From Heterotrichella gracilis (Eukaryota; Sar; Xanthophyceae; Tribonematales; Xanthonemataceae), in assembly GCA_032358255.1 (NCBI GenBank), contig JAULBX010008883.1, forward strand, positions 293,793 to 357,792: a stretch of DNA of 64,000 nt. Reading direction: 5' to 3'. Made by a program: the position numbers and the translations under genes. Position 1 is the first letter of the stretch. Every line of letters starts with the position of its first letter. Positions 23,081 through 34,532 of the stretch are shown one piece after another. The notes under the pieces were generated by a model, which had not been told where the DNA came from, did no database searches, and was given only the letters and a program-made list of their open reading frames with translations.

Positions 23081-25643
23081 ATGGCGCTACTCATGCGGGG
23101 GCAGGCACTCACTTGCAAGTCAGATGGACCCTCGACATCGGCGCATCGGCCCCTGGCGCTCCACACAGCAGCCTCGCGCAGGCCAGTCACCGCCAGCCAT
23201 CCTAAAGCACACTGCTTAGGGTCTCGCCTGCAGCGCAAGGGTGTGGCAACCCTGGTGGCACGCGCAGCTTCAGACGACAAGGGGGAGGAGCTGGGGGTGT
23301 CACAGCTGGTGGACGAGGCGCTGCAAGAAACAAGTAGGGCTGTGCATTGGCTTACTGTGCGCCCGGCCAAGCAGTGCCTATGTGACCCTGGTTGAGTGCA
23401 CAAAAAATTCAAAAATGGTCCAAACTTCGGCCTTCAAGATTGCATGAGGTAGTGATTGTATATTGGAGCATCTGACTGGAAACTAGTTTTGCAGCTCGTT
23501 TCCGTGCCGTTGCCGACTGATGCAGCATTGGTGTGAAGCATGATGTGGCTTTCCCTCTCGTTGATATCCTGTCTCATGTCCGACCACCTTGCGCAGGCTC
23601 ACAAACTCCGGCGCCCAACCGTCAAGGCTACGAAGTCATCAAAATGGTGCGCATCCAGGCCCCCACACATGGCCCCATCGGCCCCCTCTGGCGACATGGC
23701 AAGGCAATGCTGAGGCAATCACTTTTAAACATAGCGCCCGGCTACCCACTTGGCACCCACCACACCAACGCCTACAACATGCACCCACCCACAGCAACGC
23801 CGCATTGTATTTGCACACCACGCACCATTCTGTGCGCGCACACATTCCCACCGTACCTCACCCGTGCTGTGTCACACCAGCAGCACCGCCCCTCATCCAT
23901 TCCTCCCCTTGCTCAGGATGGCTGTGAGTTCCTGCTGGGCACCACTGCGGGCGGGCGCCTGGACCTGTGCGATGTGTATGTGATGGATGCGGAGTCAGGC
24001 GTGTACACGCGGCCAGGTGGGTGGTGGCTGCTTGTCGTTGTGCACTCGGAGGGGGTCTGCGAAATGCTCCTGGGTGATGGGGTCCACGGAAACCTATCTC
24101 CCAGGGCACATCAAAAATATTTGCAGAAATGACAATAAATATTCTTTAATCAAAACTATTTTTTGTGCCTCAAATGAAAATGATTGAATAAATCCAATTA
24201 AATTCCAATAAAGAATGTGGAAGTACTTTTCAAATAGGCCCTTACTGTAATCAGCAGGAATCTGGGCAATGCCCTCCACCTAAAGTGTACACCCACATGT
24301 GCCAAATCCCGCCACCTAGGTTCATGCTCATATTGGCGTGATTGACAAGCAAGATGTGTACACTCCAGGTGTGGACGGGGAACTGCCTGATCAGCCTCAG
24401 CAATACGCTACCATCCCATGGAGCGAGGAGGACCTTGGGGATGTGATGCAGTTCAGGGCTCCCTCCTCAAAGGTGGGGATTGGCATGGGGGTGGGATGGG
24501 GATGCGAGTGAGGAATAGAGTGGATGTTGCAGCCGGGGATGGAAGTGGGATCAGTGGTGCGGGTGCCAGAGACTGCTCTGCGGTGGATGCATGTGGTTGG
24601 CTTGAAGATAGTGTTGGATCACATCACATGACAGGGAGAAAGATTAGTCATTTATAGTCTACAGTAGTAATGCTCCGCTACAGCAGTGCTCACCTTCCAT
24701 CATTGGCACAGTCACAACCACACTCATCCAATTGAGGGTGACCATCAAACAATGGCATCCATGAGCACACCCTGCGGTGGTACACCTGCCCGCCCTGACC
24801 ACCATCACCACTGCAGACGTATGCCCGTCCCCCACACCTCAGCACCCCCTCCCTCCCCTCTCACCCATCCCAACCTCACCCCTTCCCTTCCACCTTCTGC
24901 CTATCAGGTGATGAAGATGTACCTCATCCCCATGCGTGGCCCCGGGGACCTCGACCTGTCCCAGGTGTTCTGCCTTGACGCGGCTCAGAGGTCGCTGGTG
25001 CGCCACTCAGTGGATTGGCTAACCAAGGAGAGCGACCCCTACAACTATGCGCTGAGGATCACGTGCGTGGGCGGGTGGTGGGGTGGGGTGGGATGGGGTC
25101 ATGTGCATGCCATGGTACGGTGTGGGGGCATGTGCATGGGTGCAAGGGGAGACGGATTTACAGCGTGCGCATGTGTGGTGGGGGTGCAAGGAACAGCAGC
25201 GTTGCAGGGGCAAGGCTCAAGACAATGCCGGCGGATACTCTTGCACCTGCAGCGCAGTACGCGCATTTCTAGCTTGTCAACGCAGGCAGCGCGACTGCGC
25301 AGTGTGCCATTACCCACCATCTCCTCTCACCCTTAACCTTACACCCTACACCCCTTTGCCTCCAGCCACACCGGCGCCTTCACAGTGTGCCATTACCCAC
25401 CATCTCTTCCCACCATAAACCCTAAACCCTACGCCCTAAACCCTAAACCCCTTTGCCTGCAGCCACACCGGCGCCTTCACAGTTGAGCGCCTGGACCTGC
25501 TGCCAGACCCTGAGCTGGTGGTCAAGGCTTTTGAGGAGGGTGGGGCGGCTGCCGAGGGGCGGGAGGAGGGCGTGGAGGAGCTAGAGGAGGGGGATGAGGA
25601 TGACTTTGACGCCTCGGATTTGCCGGCGGTGGATTTGGTGTGA
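23081..25643 (+). CDS. Plastid-targeted protein of unknown function
   Basis: Exon 1 (ATG 23081) encodes a serine/alanine/arginine-rich, acid-poor leader typical of a chloroplast transit peptide, then the acidic ASDDKGEELGVSQLVDEAL. It ends in phase 1 at gtaggg, and the next exon (from about 23597) continues in phase. Later exons carry DGCEFLLGTTAGGRLDLCDV (about 23918), VHAHIGVIDKQDVYTPG (about 24321), VMKMYLIPMRGPGDLDLSQV (about 24909) and THTGAFTVERLDLLPDPEL (from about 25463). The C-terminal tail is glutamate/aspartate-rich and ends DLPAVDLV. The junction between the second and third of these late exons is uncertain; a gtgtac donor fits the phase best. I do not recognise the family. The final intron/exon boundary is duplicated with telomere-like repeats (25301-25482). 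Confidence 0.7.
25301..25482. repeat. Duplicated intron end plus exon start with telomere-like repeats
   Basis: Unit 1 (25301-25383) and unit 2 (25384-25482) both begin agtgtgccattaccc and end gccacaccggcgccttcac. Unit 2 additionally contains several CCCTAAA heptamers. Each unit carries the 3' end of the intron (ccag or gcag) and the first bases of the last exon. Confidence 0.9.
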
Positions 25644-26664
25644 TGAGGGATCCTGGTGGGAGCCTCCCAGTGTGTGTGTGGGTGATAGCCATGGGATCAT
25701 TGTGTATGGTGGCGAATGTGAGAGCAGCTACTGGTTGGGACAACCACGCAGCATGCCACATCTTCCAGTTTAGCTGCTGAGCAGTGGATTCGTTGGAGAC
25801 AACAGGTGTTACAGTACAGCTTTCATTCTTGAGCTGTTCATGCTGGATGTGCATGTCAGTCCGACTCACATGTGCACATGGCTGTCTGTATGGCTAGAAC
25901 CTAGGACCTGGTGCTGAGTCTCGATATTAATGCTGTCCCGTCTGATCAGTCGATCAAATCCTTGAAAGGTTTTGCAGCAGCTGCTGCTCCTTACTGTAAT
26001 AATGTATGATAGGCCCTACAAACGGCTTGTTAAAGATTAGCTGATATTTTTGTGCAGTATTGTGAACTGGCATGCCTTCAAGGCTGAATGAACTTCAAGT
26101 TGAGGCAAGGCGCACTGTGCCCATCATATGACATTGGATACGCCCTGTCACTGTGGTGACCATGGCAGCTAGTGGTCTGGAATGCGACTAGCCTGATTGG
26201 AAGCAATGCTATCTGCAAGCGAGGCCATCTGCCATGATGGTCCTGCAATCAACAGCGTTCAAACAAATGCAGCTATGGAAAACTCAGACCAGACCAGTTG
26301 GTGCCTCGGTACCTTTCTTCACCAATAATCATTTTTTTTGTCTCAGCATGCTTCCAAAATGCGCCAACGATTGCCAATACACTGCACTTTTTGCCCAGCG
26401 TGCACAGCCCTCAGTACGACCAATTGGCAATTTGCAACCTCAACATATTATGTTATTAACCAACCCCTTTGGCATCCAGCCGTCAACAATAATCCAACGT
26501 TGTGCACCCCTGCTTGCAGCAGGGAGCTACTTGTGACTCCGTTGCGCTTCTCTCACGAAGCCGAATATAATATAAACGCTGTTCCCCTCCCGCTGCCAAG
26601 GTCAGGCACATGCCCGCTGCACCACCTCCCCAGTGCCACATGACCAGGGTGACAGGCAAGATCA
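25644..26664. other. Convergent intergenic region
   Basis: 3' flanks of the plastid protein gene and the lipoyl-KGD4 gene. No ORF with recognisable features. Confidence 0.5.
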
Positions 26665-28317
26665 CTAGGGTTCTGCCCCTCCCAGCTCAATCATCTCCAT
26701 CTCCCTCTCTGACATGGTCCTCCGCGGGATGAGGTTGGCCACCAAAATTGACTTGGACCGGAAAGCTGCCGGCGTTTTGGGGGACGGCGGGGGCGCTTTC
26801 TCAGATCTGATCACAACTGCAGAAGGAAAAGGACCACGTGAATGCATAGGGCATACGGTACTTAGATGATGAAGAGAGGGGGAAATTGCTATATGGCCCC
26901 GCAGCGTCTGCGACTGTTTTGTAACCCCCCAATCTGGTGCACAATTGCACTGCACGTCATTGCAACGTGACTTGAGAGGTTCTACACACTAACAACACAC
27001 GTTGTCAAAAAAATGAGGGATTGTGCCAAAGTTACATGGATGGCTATGTGGTTAAACGACTCGCCAGCATACCTGTGGGTTGTGAAGGCAGTGGAGGGGG
27101 TTTGGGCGTTGCTGACAGGGACTGCCGGTAAGACACGGCTTCTGCTGCGGGTAGGTTTGACACACGAGCCCCTTCCGGTGTCATACGAGGAGGGAACTTG
27201 ATTGCAGGCTGATATGCGCGTACACTCGGTGGTGGTGCCTGAACTGCTACCGCTTGCGATGTAGCAGTTTGACTGGATGTTGTGGCTGATGCATCTGCAA
27301 CGTGGGACAAGCCAGGCGGTAGTGCATCGACGGCGAGGTGTAATGGCATGTGAACGGCATGCCACTGGCTTTCAATCCCCACGCTGTTCAAGTGGACACA
27401 GCGCTGTGGGTCCATGCAATGTACGATAGGCAAGCGCCAGCCCAGCCCTAATGTGGGGCTGCCTCGTGTGGGCATGCCAACGCGCCAGTTGCTTGCATAC
27501 TGAAATACAGCTCACTGGGCATGCCCTAGTGTGGGGCTGCCTCGTGTGGGCATGCCGTGCAGCACACGAATGCCATTCTACTTACCGGTTGAGAGCTTAG
27601 CAACGGCTTGGCCAACAATCACTGTGTCCTCTTCCTTCACCTGCAAAGCAAGGCGCACACTGAGTGCAGAGGCGAGAGGGGTATATCCTCGAGGCAGACT
27701 TTGGTGCCACAACTTCTATCATCCTATTTCCATATGCATGCTTATACAGCTTGAAGCCAGCCACTGCACCACGCACCAGTAGCGACTCCAAAGTGCCTGA
27801 CTTGGGTGCGCGCACATCGATGGTGACCTTATCAGTCTCTATCTGAATGATGATGTCGTCTTCCGCAACTGTGTCGCCAGGTTGCTTCAGAATGGCAGCC
27901 ACAGTGCCTGGAAAGCAATGCACATTGTAAGTGCATGTTGCAGAGATGGTATGCCATTGGCAGACTCCGGTGCCACATCTTCATCTTCGATTTCCATATG
28001 CATGCATATACAGCATGTCTGAAGCTGGCCACTGCACCACCTTCTGTTATGGACTCGCCCATTTGCTGTATCGTAATGTCCAAGCTTGAAAGCAGGTGCC
28101 TGCTGCTGAAAAACCCATGTATTTGTGTAGCTTGGTGGCCACGGCTTTCGCGCGAGCTGAAGCCATGAAACGAGCTGGTCCCTGACCCATGGCATGCTTG
28201 CAGAGGTGTGTCCGCCAGCCGTAGAGGAACAGCTGCAACGTACTCAGGGCCGGATTGTAACCACCCAGCTATTGGTCGCCGCAGCGCTCGCTGACACCGA
28301 CTGACCGTTGCGCTCAT
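26665..28317 (-). CDS. Mitochondrial lipoyl domain fused to KGD4/MRPS36-type tether
   Basis: Five exons (28041-28317, 27777-27907, 27586-27640, 27073-27294, 26665-26816) join with phases 1, 0, 1, 1 and give 278 residues. Residues 1 to about 75 are an arginine/serine-rich, mitochondrial-type presequence. Residues about 80-154 are a complete lipoyl domain of the 2-oxoglutarate dehydrogenase E2 type: QMGESITEG, then QIETDKVTIDV with the lysine to be lipoylated at 119. A proline/threonine-rich linker follows. Residues 179-191 (VRAYQPAIKFPPR) and 259-278 (SEREMEMIELGGAE) match the two conserved ends of KGD4/MRPS36. That small subunit ties E3 to the E1/E2 core of the 2-oxoglutarate dehydrogenase complex. 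No acyltransferase catalytic domain is encoded, so this is not a normal E2. Lipoyl and KGD4 parts are usually on separate proteins. Fusion is supported by splice phases, not by transcripts. Confidence 0.85.
27448..27555. repeat. Direct repeat in intron 3 of the lipoyl-KGD4 gene
   Basis: A 31-33 base sequence containing gtggggctgcctcgtgtggg occurs at about 27448-27479 and again at about 27523-27555 in the same orientation. Confidence 0.9.
27683..28040. repeat. Homologous 5' halves of two adjacent introns
   Basis: On the minus strand, intron 1 (from 28040) and intron 2 (from 27776) each begin with a GTG-rich donor. They then share about 95 similar bases including gcatgcatatggaaat and a gtggcacc...gtctgcc block (27945-28040 and 27683-27776). 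The coding exon between them is not duplicated. Confidence 0.85.
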
Positions 28318-28951
28318 AGTTCAAGGTTGGTGCAAGGTCGCGGATGCGATACGAAAGCAATGCCCTGGCTCCTGTTCGAGATGGTTTCCTTCTTGCTATG
28401 ACCAACACTACTTCAAAAGGCCGTACTGTCACCAAGTAATTTCCAACGTAAGGCAACAGTGCACAATTTACCAGGCATATAACCCAGACCTCGAGTTGGC
28501 AAGGCTTTATTACCAAGCGCCCACGTGCAAAAGGCACGCCGCAGCCGCCCAAATGCTTTGCAGTTTTTGTTTGCGTGACTAGTTGCAGGTGTACGAAGGC
28601 GCATATGACCTTGTCAGGTCAGCGTTGCCTGCCATGGAGCTGAGGAGCTTGGAACGATGGCTGCTCATTTTGGTATGCATGCATATGTGAATTAGGCGTA
28701 GCAGTAGTGCCACAGCACTAAATCTAGGTGCCCACATGACTGTACAGCTCCAGCTTTGCAGTCCATAGCCAACAGGCGAAGCCTCACGTAAAGGACTCTG
28801 CCCAACTATTCAACAGCAACGCGTTCACATTGTGTAAGTGTGGGACAGTTGGTGTTTACAGAACGGTGTGGGTCACAATCACCAAACCCAAACCCAGCTG
28901 CAACTCAACCATTGCTGCAAACATCCATGCTGCCAGGGGAAGGGAACACGC
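28318..28951. other. Intergenic region
   Basis: Between the lipoyl-KGD4 start and the RPS5 stop. The open minus-strand frame here lacks recognisable features and appears to be chance. Confidence 0.4.
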
Positions 28952-30774
<1,823 letters not shown>

Positions 30775-31565
30775 GGTTGCTGGCTTTGGACAGACAAGCT
30801 CCCAAACACCAACCGAAAGAGGGCGTTGTCAGGCGCAACGCTGGCTTATAACTTTCGAGTGCCGAGTTTGGCGGCCGCTGCTCCCAGCTCGTTTTGCTAT
30901 TATAATATGCCTGCTCACTTCAACCCTAAACCCTATCAAAATTTCCCGCCAAAATATTTTGGGGTTTGCACAAAACTGCTGAGCAAAGTGTTCCAAGGTT
31001 GCATGCACTGTAAAAAGCAACAGTCTACCTGCATTTTCTGTGGCACAACGATACTACAGCATTGCAGCCTGTATTGGGCACACGACGTGGAGGTATTAGA
31101 GTCTGGTTGCAACCTTGGACCACTCGCATGCATGTACGCAACGTTCAGTTTACCGTCGACCTTTCAACGAGGGGCAACCGCTCTGAGGCAAGCTTTAGTC
31201 CTCAGATTACCCAACTGACTCATGGATTTATGGTCCTATGTCACATTGCCAAACCTGGACGGAGCAATACCACAACGAGCTTTCACAACGCTTCATTGTG
31301 TATGCCAAATAGTAGTTGTGGCGTAGGTGGCCACTAGTGGATAACAAGACTTGACGTGCACATCGTCGTGCAGAATTTGTGGCAGCCTGTACATGGTGAC
31401 TTGTGCACAGCTCTAGCGCCAAAGCTGGGTTGTTAAGCACTGGATAACCCCCCCACCCCCTCAGTCAGATTGGCTCAAAAGAAACTGCCGTCAACTTCTA
31501 GATCCACCCAGCAGAAAGGTGTCAGTTAACTCCCGGAGCTCAGGCCACAGCCCAGTTTTGCAGAT
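30775..31565. promoter_or_regulatory. Divergent intergenic region of RPS5 and the RING gene
   Basis: About 790 bases separate two divergent start codons, so both promoters should lie here. A telomere-like element (accctaaaccct) at about 30922 sits about 150 bases upstream of RPS5. That is the position where telo-boxes are known in plant ribosomal-protein promoters. No ORF is supported. Confidence 0.45.
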
Positions 31566-33911
31566 ATGCAGAACATGACCCGCACGGGGCCGTCGCCTTT
31601 CAGTGCAATCATCTCCACCCTATCAGACTTGGACAGCAACAGGCAAGGGGCAAGTGGGACTTCCCTTGCAGCAGACACAGCAGCTCCAGTTGCATCCACG
31701 TCTGCGGCAAACACGCAGCAGGCAGTGCAGCCTGAGCATAACTCAGAGGCAGCAGGCAGCGTGGGCAGCTTGCTGCGTCAGCTCACCCAGTCAGTTTCTC
31801 AGGAGGCCGAGGGGTCTGAAGCCAGTACAGTGGCGTCACAAGCTGAGCGCCACAGGCTGAGCCATGGGACTGGTTTTGACCTACAGGTACGCTGCGCAGG
31901 GTCCTCCTGCTGGTTTTGTTTGCCACTTCTGCTTGTATATGCCTTCTGGAGTTGGTCCTTTAGCTAGTGCTCTGCGTGGTGTCCAGTCTACACTTTCTTG
32001 GATCGAGAAGCTGCTACCGTTCCTCTTCATATTGCTGCTGGTATTCATCGTTCACCACTTGGCAGGTACGGATGTCCTCTTGCTAGGATTGCATGCAGCT
32101 TTCCATGGCTGGCGAAGTATCTCACCATTGTCATGTGGGGTGGTTTGTAGGGTTTGCAGCTTTTGCCTGGCTGACAGCCATTTTGATGAAAGCCAATGGG
32201 ATGCTGCGGAAAGAGGTGGCTGCAAAGGAGGACAGAAACCCAGCTGCTCTACTGTTTGTCTCTGTGGTGGTGCTTGCGCAGACCTCACTGGCGGCACTGA
32301 TGATACCCCACAAGATTTTGCTCCACAACCTGATCTTCCATCCAACAGCTGTGTATGCAACGGTACGCATGCGAATGATGCTATCCGCTTGGGGAGTATT
32401 TGGTTTATGCTTTTCAAAGCTTGCCCGTGCCCCGCGCCCAGTCATACCACGGGAGCATGCGGTAACAGTCGGATCGTGTGCGCGGTGCAGGTCTGGGATG
32501 TGTTCTTCCATGTTGTGATTGCTGACATCTTTGTCCGCTATGCTGGCGTTGTCCTCAAGGTAAGCCCAGCCACTGCAGCGCCTGCTTTTCATGCGGTGTC
32601 AGCGACATGGTCATGTGGCGCTGCAGCGGGATGTGGTGTAGGGTTCAGGATTGGCACCAGCGGAATTTCTGGCCATCCCCTACTGGTCCGTGATCAGAGG
32701 TCCAGTATATGCCATCGTGGGGCATCTTGTGAGCATTTATATGTACAATGTCAATCACTGGAAAGGCTTTCAATGATGTGCACTGGCTTGTAGCATGTCA
32801 TCGCGATGGAGTTAGCAAGCGAGACTAGTAAGCATGTAATGACCTCCTAACGGGTCTGCTTTGGCAGGCATTGCTTGTGGCGCTGCATCCCTGCCACACC
32901 GGGGAAGCCTTCCGGCAGCGCTCCCAGGTGCTCAACTTCCAGGAGTACTTCCTGCTGCTGTACCGGTGCCTGGTCACCCTGCCCCTGTGGTGCAAGTACT
33001 TTGAGGAGCTCAAGGTGTACCAGGGGAGCAGGCTCAACCACTTCATGTCGTCCATATGCCTGGGTAAGCAAAGTTGGTGGTGGTCACGCTTGATGTGGTA
33101 AGGAGGGATGAAGCTTTAGGAAGGAAGATGCAGCGGCTGTCTGCCTACACGTGCTTGCATGAAAGGCGATGCTTGTGCTGTGGCATATGCATGCAACGTT
33201 TCCTGATAGCCTCGCATGGGCCCGTGGGGAGGTGCCATGGCTGCGGGTTGGCTGCAGGTTTACCTCATCATGTGATGGGTCATTTTCATTCATATGCCAA
33301 TTGCGTTGTTCTCACGCTTTACCCACTGTGGTGTGCTTGCAGGGATGTACCTGGCGCTCAAAGCACCTGCGGTGTTTGAGCGCACCAAGCTCATGATCGC
33401 TGCCGCCAAGGCGGTGGTGCAGCGGGAGGGGTCATATGGGGAGCATGCATCTGCAGAGGATGTGCTGGAATCTGGCAGCAGCACATGTGCCATCTGCAGG
33501 GTGAGTGCGGAGGTTGTGGCGATAGCAGCATGCTGGCAAGGCATCTTGTGCAGCTCCGCGGCCAAATGGCATGCAGAGGGGCTGCACAGCATGCACAACT
33601 GCATGGCATGTGGGGATTGGCCAGTGCACCCCAACTCAGGGGGGCATGCACCCGCGGGGCCCAAGAAGGGGCCCTAATGAGAGCAGCTGATGCTTGTCAG
33701 CTGCAGTGATCTGATTCCAGTTCCCTGTGGCCTGCAGGACCCTGTGCGCAACGCGTTCAAGCTGCACTGCAAGCACATCTTCTGCGAGGAGTGCATCTCT
33801 GAGTGGCTGGAGCGGGAGCGCACATGCCCCATGTGCAGGGCGGTCATACGGCAGCAGGGGCAGCAGTCGTTCTCTGACGGCCACACCTGCGTGCTGCCTC
33901 AGCTGTTTTAA
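31566..33911 (+). CDS. RNFT-type transmembrane RING E3 ubiquitin ligase
   Basis: Probably an ER membrane E3 ligase of the RNFT1/RNFT2 type. The N-terminus is a serine/glutamine-rich soluble segment (ATG 31566). Hydrophobic segments follow: LLPFLFILLLVFIVHHLAG (about 32010), GFAAFAWLTAILM (about 32150), ALLFVSVVVLAQTSLAALMI (about 32255) and VWDVFFHVVIADIFVRYAGV (about 32490). Then come ALLVALHPCHTGEAFRQRSQ (about 32870), the EYFLLLYRCLVTLPLWCKYF segment, and MYLALKAPAVFERTKLM. The C-terminal C3HC4 RING reads CAIC (about 33488), CKHIFCEEC and CPMC, with TAA at 33911. Architecture (multi-pass membrane part, then C-terminal RING) and the ELKVYQGSRL segment fit the family. Start choice is the first in-frame Met. 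Confidence 0.85.
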
Positions 33912-34532
33912 GTGCGCCACCAAGAGAGTTACGCGCAGCACTGTCACTGACAGGCAGAGTCATGCGTGAACGGTGGATCCAAAGAAAAAAGAAGGAATAA
34001 ACAGGGACGCACAAAGGCTGAGTTAGGGATCCACTGGCATGCACCATGGCACCACATTGAATGAACTTAGATTGTACATCTTTTTACAAAATCTGTTGAA
34101 CTTGCGGCACATTGCACATTGTTCACTCATCGTCAGCCCAAGGTTTGGCATGCTAAAGTACGGTCAGCGGCAAAGCAGAAAGTTTACTCGCAAAATTTAA
34201 TTTAGAAAACCAAGTAATCTTGCCTAAAATAAAACGATGCATTACTGCTCATAAAATTTAATCTGGGATCGTCATGCTCCTTTTTACTGCAGTTGCAGCT
34301 CTATAAAAAAATGCAACTTGAATTTTGTCACACGCCAGTCCACTGATTGCAGCTGGCCACGATTTCAGCCACAGCTGCTCGTTACTGAGTGGCTGGTAGA
34401 CTCATTTGCACGTCATGCAACCCCGCTGTAGGACACCTCATCTCGCACATGCCCCTCCTCCATTGAGTACATGTCACACTCCCGCATGCAGACAGCCTGC
34501 AGCACCTGTAAACATAGCGCCTTTGGGCACGT
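33912..34532. other. Convergent intergenic region, A+T-rich
   Basis: 3' flanks of the RING gene and the ENH1 gene. An A+T-rich stretch at about 34170-34320 shows no ORF. Confidence 0.5.

Noticed and set aside
28244-28552. 102-codon minus-strand ORF upstream of the lipoyl-KGD4 start
   Set aside because: It overlaps the presequence exon in another frame and lacks recognisable features.
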